Source: Nemertoderma westbladi
Taxonomy: Eukaryota > Xenacoelomorpha > Nemertodermatida > Nemertodermatidae
Length of the DNA: 64,000 bases
Direction: 5' to 3'
NCBI GenBank assembly: GCA_032718475.1
Contig: JAUCBJ010000700.1
Coordinates: 1-64,000 of the forward strand
Shown here: one piece after another, positions 1-12,200 of the stretch
How positions within the stretch are numbered: the first letter of the stretch is position 1
Layout: each line of letters begins with the position of its first letter
Program-made: the position numbers and the translations under genes
Notes under the pieces: model-generated
Seen by the model: the letters and a program-made list of their open reading frames with translations, nothing else
Told to the model about the DNA's origin: nothing
Databases searched by the model: none

Positions 1-1441
1 AGAACTTTTCGTTCATAATTAAATCTGTATATGTAATATTATATACAGGCTGTTCTTTGTAGTAATGTCGTGGTGAATTGACGAGGCAGCGAAAAAAACT
101 ATCATAGTAATTGAAAACATAGCAAGTAATGATAACCATGGACAATATAGTGATGATTAATAAATATTGTCTTTGTGTACGCAGTAAAGATAGTCTTAGT
201 TTGGTCATTGTTTATCACCAACTACAGTATTATCTTAATCGGATAATATTAAATCATATAAACATTGTATTTAAGAAAAAAAATAGTTATTTTAAACAAA
301 GGATAAATTAACTTAATTAAAAATGAAAAATATTATTACTAATATCTACAATTGCATGGGAGGAGTATTAGCCTAGGCCTACAGTACAGTAAACTTAACT
401 GATGATCTGGGTAGTCAGAATAAACTCACATTAACATGGTGATTGATGCCAGAATACATTGTGTTATCTTTTTAGGGTACACCCTTGTAGGTTTAATGTT
501 CTTGTTGCGGTTGGGCAGTTCATAAAGTTACAATTTACATTTACAATTACAAACAATTTTGGCAGCGTTTGACAACTTTCCCGCCTTCTTTACTTTGTGA
601 GCGGCGCCAAATTAGGAAATTCGGTCTAAGAGCATAGATAAAGATAATGAAACCATACATGGCATCATGTTCATAGATTCAAATTCTAATGTTTTAAGTT
701 TTAAAATAATGGGATTATGGAATTTTGCAATATATGTTTATCTTAAAAAAAAAAAAGGGGGGGGGGGGGGGGAGGGGGTGGATTGTCACAGGCGCTAGAA
801 ACACCGAATACCTGACAACTGGAATTTAAACCACAACATAAATGGGGAAACTTCTGTTATCAATGATGGAACCCCGTCACTGTATGCGAAATTTATTATT
901 TTATTTCTAAAGCTTAATTTATGAAATTTTAACATAACGCCAGAAGTGAGGCAAGACTTGGACGAGTAGCAATGATCTGGCAAATTAGAAATATATTTCA
1001 TTAGAATCAGCGCCACAGAAAACCTGGAAATGTGAATTTATATCATATCGTATCGTATAGCATCGTATAAGTGAATTAAATTATAACCCCCCCCCCCCCC
1101 CCCGTTATTTGTACTGTACAACATTTTATAGCCCGGTAGTCTACTAATAGGTTTAAGTATCACAATAATCGCAAGCAAGCTTATTCTATGAAATTATTTA
1201 TTTGAATCTGCCGGGGTTCGAACCTATAACCAATAGATTGCAGGCCTGCCGTTCAGACATGCTGCCCCGCCGTCCCCAGTTAAGGTTCAGTTTCGTTACT
1301 CATTTAGTTATTATTTGCTATATACTTTTACTTACTGAACTCCTGGCATATTAGCCACAGATATGCATTTAACAAATAATATTATGCAGTATTATAACCT
1401 GAAATATAATAATTATTAATATAATGATTTTATTAGATTTA
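1..1441. other. Intergenic DNA, no gene recognised
   Basis: AT-rich sequence with no convincing coding exon. It holds an A12 run followed by a G-rich run (about 745-778), a C17 run (1087-1103), and one tRNA-like stretch listed separately. Short open frames here lack family resemblance and look like chance. Confidence 0.6.
1207..1277 (-). repeat. tRNA-like sequence, probable SINE or tRNA pseudogene
   Basis: Read on the minus strand, the stretch ends in a perfect RNA polymerase III B box (GGTTCGAACC at 1215-1224) flanked by CCCC. It is preceded by GC-rich sequence like the D and anticodon arms of a tRNA. The acceptor stem does not pair cleanly and the A box is poor, so a functional tRNA is unlikely. 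A short interspersed element head is the simplest reading. Confidence 0.35.
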
Positions 1442-2738
1442 CAGGGTGTCCCACACAATTTAACAATATTGAACACAATATTTAATATTATATATTCGAT
1501 GATAAAACAATACAATAATTATTCTAAACTATACAGTACTTCAATATATTATATTTGAACCACACAGAAGTTAGTTAGTTTCCATTCTTTGGTTACTAGT
1601 AACTATAATTGTTATGCGACATCAAGCGGTTAATGTAAGAACTATTTAAATGACAAGTTACAGTATAACAACAACTGCTAACTTAAAGAAAAACTTGTTG
1701 GAAACAATCATTTTGTTGCTATGGTAACCCCCTGGCGCAGTTCATAATGAAACAAGGGTTTTCGAAAGGTGGATTAATAATCAATTTTAAGAGTACAATT
1801 TTTAAGTATTTTAAAGCATTTAAAATTTGTTCTTTGTTAAGGAATTACAGTAACTTAAGATTACCATGGGTCTTGAATGATTTAGTTGCAATGGAAACCT
1901 CCTGGTTTTAGTGTCTCCAAACATTTTAAGTTTTCGGTTTCGCTTTTAAATAACTCCGCTACAATATAATAAAATTGAGTGGAGGTACCCGTACCACCTA
2001 AAGAATTGCAAAACGTTCTGAAGTAAACGGAAATGTAAGCCATATAAAATTCAAATGATCCATGGTCTAAAACCTACTGCTGACCCCACAAGAGTTGTCA
2101 CCGCTGGATAAATCTCTCAGAATTTGCAGAACAATGACTTACAGCGAGTCTTCATCAGTGAATAAGCCACATTCCACCTAAATGGCCAATGGAACTGCCT
2201 CGTTTGGTGTAAGGAACACCCCCATAAAATAGTGGAGCATTTTGGAGACTCTCCTAAGGTAACTCTGTGGGCTGCAATGTCCGAAAGCTGCTTTATAGGA
2301 GCCTACTGTACTACTGTACTTTAAGGACCCGTCAGAAGTAATAATTATTTGCAGATGTTACAGACGTTTTTTGTGCCTAGCATTGGCGAAAGATTGGAGA
2401 TTGGCGGAGATGTTGTCTTCCAGCAAGACGTTGCTCCTCCAAATTGGGGACTAATTTTGCGGGCGGTCCGATAGCATGATCCCCTAGGTCACCTGACCTA
2501 ACACTCTGTGACTTTTACTTGTGGGGTCATCCAAAGAACATTGTGTACAACCAGCCTCTTGCCAACCTCACCGAACTGCGAAATGCATGATATAGATGTT
2601 TCTTTTGCAAAGAAATCCCCCTTGCCAATCTTAAGTTTGTGTATTCCTTAACAAAGTACAAATTTTTAAGTGCTTAAAATTATTAATTATTAATGTACCT
2701 TTCCAAAACCCTTATTTCTTTATGAACTGCGGCAGGGG
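1442..2738 (+). mobile_element. Mariner-like (IS630/Tc1/mariner) transposon, left part
   Basis: The left end reads CAGGGTGTCCCACA directly after a TA (1440-1441). The matching right end, GGACACCCTG followed by TA, lies at 23591-23602, beyond a 20.7 kb retrotransposon that split the element. Subterminal sequence at 1677-1850 reappears in inverse orientation at about 2636-2738 joined to 23452-23520, so the inverted repeats are long but interrupted. The transposase inside is decayed. Without the insertion and one copy of its target duplication the element would be about 1.45 kb. Confidence 0.85.
2080..2590 (+). pseudogene. Decayed mariner-like transposase
   Basis: Fragments typical of animal mariner-like transposases appear in order across shifted frames. 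They are an FHLNG motif near 2170, an SPKVTLWAA block near 2250, FQQDVAPPNW at 2418-2447 carrying the second catalytic Asp, and PRSPDL with CDFYLWG at 2483-2525 carrying the third. At least two frameshifts and several stops separate them, so no active enzyme is made. The family call rests on these motifs and on the TA-flanked CAGGGTGTCC ends. Confidence 0.8.
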
Positions 2739-4013
2739 TGTAAAAGCTTCTGTGGGATATAACTGGCCCTTTTGCTTCGCAACCCAGTTTCCCCCCAGGC
2801 GCTGGAATACTCTAAAAAGGTTCTCTAACTGTATATATATTCCCCTCGCCCGCAAGGTACCGTTACAGGTGTTTTAACGGACATAAAAGTTATTCTGCTA
2901 TATACGTGTTTTAGCGGACATGGTAAGGCAAAAAACCTGCAATGCGACAAATACCTTTCATAGCTTAGCCGTGATGATTCATATTACGACATCTAACAGC
3001 TGGTTGCTGACATGGAAACAGCCATTGGACGCATGGTTCTTTGTTTGGCTTGAACCAATCAGAGCGATTTTTCCTGTCGACGTGTAGCTTTTCGGTCGAT
3101 CATAAGGAGTGTGTTCAGTCTTACTGTTTTTTGGTGATACTCTGTTGTTATTGCTGTCTAGGCCAGGAACAACGGCTCTAGAGTCAATGCGTTTCATACT
3201 TTTAGAAGAAACATTAGTAGGCTTAAATTATAGAGCGTATGACTGTTATCAAATCTTATCAATTCAATGCAATTCTTAACAAACCATTCATAATTCAATA
3301 CTTTGTTGTTATTACTGTTCAACATACATTATTATACTGCTATTTACTGTTGTGTTCGGTTGAATATTATTTGGAGAACATATATAAAGAACCCAAATTT
3401 CCCAATTTTCTTGATACACTACAGGTTAGAGAGACGGGTTATATATAGCGATTGCGACTTATATTGTTGTGGTTTGTAGTGAATTTAATGCTATTTGATA
3501 AGCACTACATTGGTCCGTTGCTGTTCTCTTTATATATGATAAAATTCATTGACGATCGGCAAATTAGCGTGCAGTATTGTGTGTTACCGGTAGTGTGCAT
3601 GATTGTGATTGATAACTAAGCATTTCCTAAAGAATGCGCCTCATACGTGAATCTTAAGCCTTACCGACTTACCGTTGTGATTAGTATAAGTCATATCTCT
3701 GTTTACTTAGATAGAGCGCCACGTCCTAACTGTTAATATTTCCCGAAAGTAAATAATATTAGTCAGAAATTAATTATTAACGATCAATCGAATAATACAA
3801 TACAGTAAGCTTCACTGCAATAATAATCTAAGCCCTCAGAATCCAGTCTTCCGGGATTATCCAGCGGGTGAATGGACGCGCACTAGGCTGGCTTCTGCTA
3901 ATGTTGTGTTTATTGGTATTAAATATTTGTCATCTTCTAAAGTATATTTATAAACCAAAAGACATATAAATTTTGGCAGGTTAAACTGCTAAAGGTCTTC
4001 AAAAGCGCGTACA
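2739..4013 (+). repeat. 5' LTR of element A
   Basis: This direct repeat matches 22167-23446. It has TG..CA ends and lacks the 5 bp AAGGA that the 3' copy has near 23157. A TATATAAAG at 3380-3388 is a candidate TATA box for the element's promoter, inferred only. Two short open frames inside (on both strands) recur in the 3' LTR and are unlikely to be genes. Confidence 0.95.
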
Positions 4014-4051
4014 ATAACAGTCATTGACTTTATTGCAGTAAGCAATAAAGT
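4014..4051 (+). promoter_or_regulatory. Post-LTR hairpin at the expected primer-binding site
   Basis: Directly after the 5' LTR the sequence is ATAACAGTCATTG and then a perfect 10-bp stem (ACTTTATTGC, 4027-4036; GCAATAAAGT, 4042-4051) around a 5-nt loop. No TGG, the complement of a tRNA CCA end, starts the internal region. Element B has ATAACAGT and a similar TTGCAGT..GGCAATA hairpin at the same place, duplicated in tandem. The conserved position suggests a role in priming or packaging; that is inference. Confidence 0.5.
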
Positions 4052-4079
4052 TGAAAGTACCGGTCAACCGGTAAACCTG

Positions 4080-4206
4080 AACCGGTACTTCTGTAGGTCA
4101 GTAGGCCCAACTGCCAGAACCGGTACTGCTGTGGGTCCGTAGGTCCAACTGTCAGAACCGGTACTTCTGTAGGTCTGTAGGCCCAACTGTACTAACCGGT
4201 ACTTCC
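4080..4206 (+). repeat. 38-bp minisatellite, three copies
   Basis: Units start at 4080, 4118 and 4156 with AACCGGTACT and contain GTAGG.CCAACTG. A fourth partial copy begins at 4194. Confidence 0.85.
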
Positions 4207-4349
4207 AGTATAAGTACATTAGTATTATTCGATTTTGATTATTGCATACCGGTAGGCTGTTTAAGAGATTAGGGACTGTACACCCCTTGTTTCTTTTGGA
4301 GCTTACTTATTTCTGTCAGTTTTATTTACATGTAAGTTAATATTGAGCT

Positions 4350-4925
4350 GAAGACGTGTAAGTCTGCTCAGATTGTTCAGATAATTGTAGGCCGGACTGT
4401 TGTCAGATCGGCCATATCTACTGTTGGGTTTGGAGAGATTACGGCGTGTGTGGAGTTTGTCCGATAGAGTGCCAGTTAGTAAGTTGGGGCAGCCATTGCT
4501 GTAAGGTCAATCCCCTCTTAAAGAATAAGTCGTACTACCGTGTTAGAATGCATACTAACTAACAATTTTGGAATCTGCACATACTGTAGTTTATTTAGGC
4601 TTGACAGTATTCTGCCAGCGTTTTGGCTTGTGTTTGTTTGTGTGGTCTGTTCAGATACTGTAATAGTTATTACTCAGATATTTTGTAGGCTGGATTGTTG
4701 TCTAGCTATTATTAGGTCTGAAGAGATTGCTGCTTGTGTAGAGTTTGTCTGATAAAGTGCCAGTTAGTAAGTTGGGGCAGTCATAACTGTAAGGTCAATC
4801 CCCTCTTAAAGAATAAGTCGTACTACCGTGTTAGAACGCATACTAACTAACCGTTTTGGAATCTGCACATACAGTAGTTTATTTAGGCTTGGTGGTAGTC
4901 TGCCAGCGTTTTGGTTTGTATTAGT
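4350..4925 (+). repeat. 288-bp tandem repeat, two copies
   Basis: The marker GCCAGTTAGTAAGTTGGGGC occurs at 4471 and 4759, giving a 288-bp period. Both units also share a stretch ending near GTAGTTTATTTAGGCTTG. The same family forms three units of about 290 bp in the leader of element B. Confidence 0.85.
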
Positions 4926-6263
4926 TTGAGTATTCTGTACGGGTAGCGTAATATTTATTATTCAGAGTTTATGCGATTATTCGCAACATTCATGTCCCCA
5001 AGTTTATTCCTACAGTAATTGTGTTTGTTACACATACCGTTATAGTTAAATTAACCCCGGTACTACACGGGCTGCTTGGCGTAGGACAAGACTGGTGACT
5101 TTGTGCTCTGGTCACTCCAGCAGATGCCGTGGTTCTTTTAACTGTTCAAGTATATTTAACTATTGATTATTGTTGTACCAGTGCTTGTACCTAATTTAGG
5201 GTTTAGTGTACAGTGCTTTCCGAAGTAATTAGTGTGTAGGCAGTATATTTGTGTTGTAAAGTGGTTAATAGGCACGCTGGATCTGGTAGTCCGCGGTAAT
5301 TAACTTCTAGGTAGGAACACTCCGTGATACATAACGTAGTACCTATAGCGATACGGTTATAGGTCGTCAGGCGGTGGTATTTTCGTATCTGGACAACGCA
5401 GTGTATTTACTACTACTTATTATTTTCAAATACCGTAGTACCCTGTCCGTTGTAATAACCAGAATTCTAACCCTTTGTTAGACTGGTTTGTAGACTTCCT
5501 GTAAAATTACCCTAAAAATTTCGTACGTAATATTTTTGTTGTGTTTAATTAGAGATTTAATCTCATCCGTATCGTAAGTAATTTGTAGTATTAAGTAACT
5601 TAGGTAAATTAGAATAATCTGTTTTAGTGTCCCATAAGTAGCACTCCACTGAGAGCGCACAGCTTCTGTGTAGTGACTTCCCCCAGAAATAATAACATTT
5701 ATTTCAAATATTGACAAAAAAAAACCCATTTTAAACGGGTATATATCTATTATAAATCAACTCAAACGATTTATAAATAGTAGGCCTGCCATACAACAAC
5801 TAGGTCTCAATATCAGTTGGACTACTGCTTAAATAACGGTAATAAAGTAAGTTAAAGTAACCAAGTAACCCTAAAATATTCAGAAATTCAATTATTCTAA
5901 AATAATTGACATACTGGTATTTACCATAGGCTTATTATATTTATTTCTATAAATTTGAGCTGAAATCATACCGGTATTCTGTAATTAATTCTAGTTCATA
6001 ATTATACTTATATATACTATAAGTGTAAGCTGTATACCGGTATTCACAATAGGCCTATTATATATTTATATATATTTGTGCTAAAATTATATACCGGTAC
6101 TCTGTGACAAAACTAGTTTAAAATACTTATATATATTATAAGTGCATACCGGTATTCTAATATACTGCAATAAATTACCGGTACTAGGCCAACGGTCATA
6201 CTGAATTACTAGACTTGCTTTAACTGTAACTATAGCAGTAAGTATTCAACTGTATAGCTAAAC

Positions 6264-9200
6264 ATGTCTGACACTCAGCAAAACCTGTCAGACAGTCTAA
6301 TCGATACAACCATCTGTGACACAGATAGGAGTGTGGAGCGATTAAGAAAGGAGTTCAGCTCACCTCCTACTGAAAGAAAGGTCATCCCTCCAGTAGTAGT
6401 ATCAGACCCTAAGTTAATCCAACACCGTAGGTCTATCATCGGCACTCGGGCCCAAGTCAAACGGAACCAGGAAGCAGCTGCCCTACAGCAGCAACAGCCT
6501 AGTCAAGAAACTTGTTCCCAGCGATCAGATAGCTCCAGTAGTTCGGATACTGTCGAACTGACCCCCGAACGCAGATTGCAGATGACGGCAAAAGCCTACT
6601 CGGACCCCCTTCTCACCCTTCCTGCCGCAGTGCTAACAACTATATTGATTGCTGTGGAGGAACATCAAGCAGATTGGGCGAGAAATAAGCGAGCGACCCA
6701 AGATGATTATGCGGGATACGCCAAGGAAGAATTGATGTATATTGTCGAGTCACAATGGAACTTTCCCAGACCCGGACTCCCGTTAGATCTGTCCGAGGCT
6801 ACTTGGGAAGATATACACAGGATGGGAGTGGCTAAAGATACGATGGATCCAGCTGTTTGAAAGAGGTCGGCAGCAGGATATGTGCAGGGATTCTTCGGCT
6901 CCTTAGAGAGATTAGAAGAACAACTGTTTCGACAACCCCAAGGACCTCAAGAGCAGGAAGAACTGCTATATCAAGTACGCGAAAGAACCCTACGCATTCG
7001 ACTAATCCTATCAGCTTTTGAGGAAACTTCCAAAAGGAGACAGGACACGTCACTGCAGGTTGCTGTCAAAACTTGGTTCCAGCGGGTAGGTCTCCAAATC
7101 CAAGAAACAGACCAGTGGAAATCCCAGCTGTCTGAGAGACTAACTTATGAAGAACCAACAGATGCCACCCTTTCTCAAGTGGAAGGCGAAGAGACCTCAG
7201 AGAAACCACGAACGAGAGACGCCATAGACATTTATCTGTCCGACTATCAGCGATTCCTAGGAGACGAAGAGTTGAGGAGACGGCTGTCTGGACTTTCCCC
7301 TAATAGTGAAGGAACCCAGCGTGTGTTAGATTCAATCGATGCTGAAATGTTAGCTGCTAACCAAGCAGAATTTGATGAAAAACTCCGCCTCGCTAGAGTC
7401 CAAGAAGAAAAGGTAAAGAAAAGACGGATAGAGGAACAAAAGGCGGCGGCTACGGCAGAAGCAGAAGCAGAAAGAAAAGCAGCGGCGGCAGAAGTAGAAG
7501 CAGAAAGAAAGGCAGCGGCGGCAGAAGTAGAAGCAGAAAGAATAGCAGCAAGGGCAGCAGCGGCAGAAGCAGAAGCAAAAAGAAAGGCAGCGGCGGCAGA
7601 AGCAAAGGCGGAAAGGGCAGTGGCAGAAGCAGAACGGAGAGCGTCTGAGCAGACTACCCAACTGGAGTTGGAAAATCTGCAAGAGACGCAAGACAATATA
7701 AATAAACAGTTAACTGCTAGTCACATGCAGATGATGAGAAAATCTACTCCCAAACGCCAGGGATACACATCATCGGAAGAAAGTGATACCACCGATCCTG
7801 AAGGCGGAGGAAATAGATCTCGTCTAAGCAGGCGTAGAAAAACATCTCATCGTCACAAATTGCCTGATTTGCCCCCAGCTGTTAAAAGACAGCTAGCTAG
7901 CACAGACTTAGGTAGTACGGAACCCATAGACCAAACTGTTCAGGTCAAAAGACTCCCTACAATAGTTGATGAACCTGAAATAATTAGGCCTGTCGTTCCC
8001 AAAGTCACTTCTGTGTTAGAGACCCCTGTACTTCCAGAGCTTCACTCTAAATTCCCTTTACACAGTACTACACTGCCTGTACCCGGTAGAACAGTCCATG
8101 AGAATATCCATGTCCTGGAAGCTGAGAGAGAAATCAAAGATTTGTCTCCCGTCGTCCCACGTCAGCCCGCTACAATGTTGGCGACTCCCGCTTCGGCGGT
8201 CGAGTGGGTAGAGGAGGGACGGCGGGGGATGAATCTCCTGCTCGGACAGATGCAGGAGACTGTCCACCAGCTTAAGGGAACAGTAAGGGAAAGTAGGGCC
8301 GAATTGCAAGAAGTGCAGCAAAGTATCGCGCTAGAACGCGACAAATTAGTCAATATACAAAAGGGCATACCAATACCCCCTGTAACATTGTGTCAACCTG
8401 TTAGGTCTGAAGTATTACATGCGCAAGGTGTGGAGCCTACACGCATCTATACTGCTAGTGAAGTTGAAACTCCTATAGCAAACCCTATTAAGGGTAATTA
8501 TAGACCTGTTATTAATGATATTCCCTATAGACCTGATAATGATCCGAGAAATTTATATACCGATAATTCGATATTAAATAACACGATGGCCCAAGAAAGC
8601 TTTACGCGGCAGATGGCTAGAACAGAAGCCCGCCAAGCGGTCAAAGTGGGAGAGATCGTCAAATTCAATGGAGATGAGATGAAATGGTTACCTTTCAATG
8701 AATATTACAAAGACAGTATACAGAACTCTGTACTATCTAATGGAGAGAAACTTAGGTTCCTCATCAAGTGCTTGGAAGGACCTCCCAAGTTAATGGCGTT
8801 AAAGTTTATTGGACATCCAGAAGGATTAAGACAAGTATGGGATACATTAAACATCAGGTATGGTAACAAGGATAACATAGCTAAGTATTTGTATGCAAAA
8901 TTAGTAGCCCCCCGACACTTCCTTAGTAGCGGGATTATAGAGTTTTCCGATGAAATTCAGGAGATCTGTAGACAATTGGACTGGTTAGGTAAGTCTCATG
9001 AATATCAGAGTTCAATGGTTATTGGAGCCGTAGTCTCTACTTTACCAAAGGGTGGAGTATGTACCCGCTGGGACAAGAAAGTGTTGTACATGAATGAACA
9101 ACAACGACGAAGTCCTACCATGGCTGATCTCATGTCCTTCTTAGATGGTGAGGTAAAACTACAACTCATCAAGCAGTCCAGAGAGAAAACATCGGAAAAT

Positions 9201-12200
9201 AAGGTAAGTGAGAAACCCGCTTCTTGGAGAAGAATAACACCGGTGTGTTACACTGACGACGGCGAAAGCCAAGTTTCTCAAGAAGAGGACAGCGGGAAAG
9301 ATACTGAGCGATCTTACTACGTTGACAAAACCTCAAAAGATGTAAGTAAATACAAGGCTCGAAACAACGATAGGAGAGAACAGGTTGCCAAGACCCCCCC
9401 TCAGTCTCCTAACAGAATGCACCGAAGAAAACCCGAAGAAAAAACGAGAGTGCATCAAGTTACCCAAGGTAAGGTGAGTAACATAAAACCTAACTGTGCG
9501 CTGTGCGACGGGACCCACCGTTTGAGTGCGTGTGTTGAATTTCTAAAGAAATCCCTTGTAGACAGACGTGCAGTTGTGTGGGACAAGCGGTTATGCTATA
9601 ATTGCCTCAGACCAGGACACCAACGGCGAACCTGTTACTCCGACATAAAGTGTGCAAAGTGTGGAGCGAAACATCACATCTTGTTACACAGTGAGTTCGA
9701 ACGAGACAAACAGAGTCAGGTAAGTGAGCCCGAACTACATGTCCAATTCAGTGATGTAAACGACACTGATCAGGAGTCTGAGATGGAAGGATTCTATACT
9801 GACGAATTCTCCGACGCCAACGAATCCTGTTATCTAATCAATACCGCAGTGTATCGAGCACTTACTTATGAAAAGGACACCAACAGTGAGTTTCCTCCAA
9901 CTACTTTTGCCAAACAACCATCTTGGAAAGCTCCAACTTCCAACGTAGGAATCAGAGAATTTCCTGTAGTGCAGGTAAGAGTTCACGGTCTTAACAAAAG
10001 TTACATAGTGAACGCCCTCCTTGACTCCGGCAGCACAGGAACATTCATCGATCAAGAATTAGCCGAAGATATCTTTGCTGGACAACCCAAGTTCCGGACT
10101 AAATTAAATATGTCAGGAATTATGCAGGTTTGGAAATCTACCTTAACGGCAGATTACTATGTAGGTGTGTTGTCCACCCCCCAGGATAAGTTAGGAGCAC
10201 AAGGTATAAGGTCGGTAAAAATGGTGGCTATAAAGAACTTCGCTACTACTCAAGCAGACCTTTATAATTGGGATGAGGATGAGAGCATCCAACATCTTGA
10301 GATACCTCGATTCCAGACAGATTATCCTGGAGTGCAAATCCTCATCGGCCAAAACGCGCACGAGGCGCTCGAAACATTAGAGAAACGGCCTGCTCAACCG
10401 CAGCCACTGCAAACCTATGCGGTAAGAACTAGAGTAGGTTGGTACTTTACTGGCCCTTCCCGCCGGACTCTCGAAGAGAGAATGCCACAAGAACAAACAT
10501 ACCAAGTACACGATTGGGAAGTGGAGAGCAGTGAGGTGGACGAACTAACTGAGGGAACACCATACTCCTCAGATAATGACGACATCTACCAACTCTTCGA
10601 TGAAGAGAACACAATCGACCTACTTACAGAAAACCAAACTTGGAAAAGTCAGGTGAACCTTTGTCAACTGATTCACCCATCGGAACCCATCGCTTACAAT
10701 GACGAACTAAACGATGAGATAGAGCGCTACAACGCTAGAACTCGGGACGAACTAGCTGTACGATTCTTTACTCAGGAACTGGTAGAGCCCAATTCATATG
10801 ATAAGGCTCTATCGATAGAAGAAGAAAGAGCCAAGCAAATCCAGGAAACAACTACACGTTTTTTCAAGGACCAAGGTAGGTATGAAATCGGCCTACCATT
10901 TCGAAAACGAGAACCTAGATTTATAAATAACAGACCCTTGGCAGAGAAAAGAATCGCTCAATTATATCGACGCCTTACAGCTAACGCTTCAGCGAAAGAA
11001 ATGTACCAAACTCAGCTGAAGAAATTTATAACAAAGGGATACGCGGAGCGAGTACCGGAAGGAACACCAGTGACTGAGAGAACGTATTATTTAACACATC
11101 ATTACGTTCCCAAACCCGGTAAACCCCATGAAGTACGAGTCGTATTTGATGGCTCTGCTCTATATATGGGCCAATCCCTCAATTCCGAGTTGTTACCAGG
11201 ACCCAACTTACTCCAATCTTTGTTGGGAATACTATTAAGATTAAGACAATATTCCATCGCGTTCGCCTCTGATATCGAAGGAATGTTCTTACAAGTCAAG
11301 GCGCTGGATAGAGATAGAGACAGCCTGAGATTTCTGTGGTGGCCTGAAGGAGACCTCAACCAGAAACCGGTAGAGTACTGGATGACCATCCAGGCTTTTG
11401 GGATCATATCAAGCCCTTCCAACGCCTGCTCCGTGGTGCGAACCACTGCGAATGACAACCGAGACTCCTTCTCCAAAGAAGTGATAGACAACATAAAACG
11501 CAATATATACATGGACGACAATTTAAGGTCCCTTCCATCAGTAGAAGAAGCCATAGCTGTCGCGAAAGGAACGGTAGAGTGTTTGAAAAGAGGTGGATTT
11601 CGACTGACGAAATTCACTAGCAACTCCCGTGAGTTTCTGGAAGCCATACCGGTAGAAGATCGCGGAGCGAAAGACCTAGACTTAATAAAGGACGATCTTC
11701 CTGAAACCAAGACGCTAGGCTTGAAGTGGGACACTGAAAGAGACATCCTGTTTTTTCAGTTAAAACAGCGAGATAATCCAGTTCGGACCAAACGGATTTG
11801 TTTAAGTATCCTGAGCACTTATTTCGACCCATTGGGATTTATTAGCCCAGTTATATTGATTGCTCGGAGTTTAGTACAACAAATGTGGCTTGAAAACCAC
11901 TCATGGGACGATCCGCTTAAAGGGGAATTGTTAAAGAAATGGATGAAATGGGAAGATTCTCTACCTGCCATCGAGAACTTTATAATTTCCCGTGCATATT
12001 TTGGCCATGTTCTTCCTACGTATTCTTATCAACTCCATGTGTTTGGAGACGCCAGCGACATGGGAATAGGTATAGTAGCATATCTGCGAGTCGAAACTCC
12101 GGATGGAATCAAGGTCGCCTTGGTTACCTCTAAGGCATTGATTAACAACAAGTTAAAGGTTCCTCGAGCGGAGTTAAAGCTGGCTTTATACGCTACAGCC

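Larger units (their letters stand above)
4052..6263 (+). other. Untranslated leader of element A with tandem repeats
   Basis: This 2.2 kb leader has no convincing ORF. It contains three 38-bp repeats (4080-4193, each starting AACCGGTACT), two copies of a 288-bp repeat (about 4350-4925), and two copies of a roughly 120-bp AT-rich repeat with ACCGGTA palindromes (about 5960-6190). Element B has the 290-bp and 121-bp repeats at matching places but in three copies each. Confidence 0.75.

Noticed and set aside
1207-1277. Functional tRNA gene
   Set aside because: Only the B box is convincing; the acceptor stem does not pair and the A box is poor.
2979-3448. Short ORFs inside the LTR, repeated exactly at 22407-22876
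   Set aside because: Duplicated only because the LTR is duplicated; no homology, and not conserved in the LTR of element B.
7247-7696. Minus-strand Ala/Ser-rich open frames
   Set aside because: Shadows of the Ala/Glu/Arg coiled-coil repeat in Gag; the same artefact appears opposite Gag of element B at 51544-51987.
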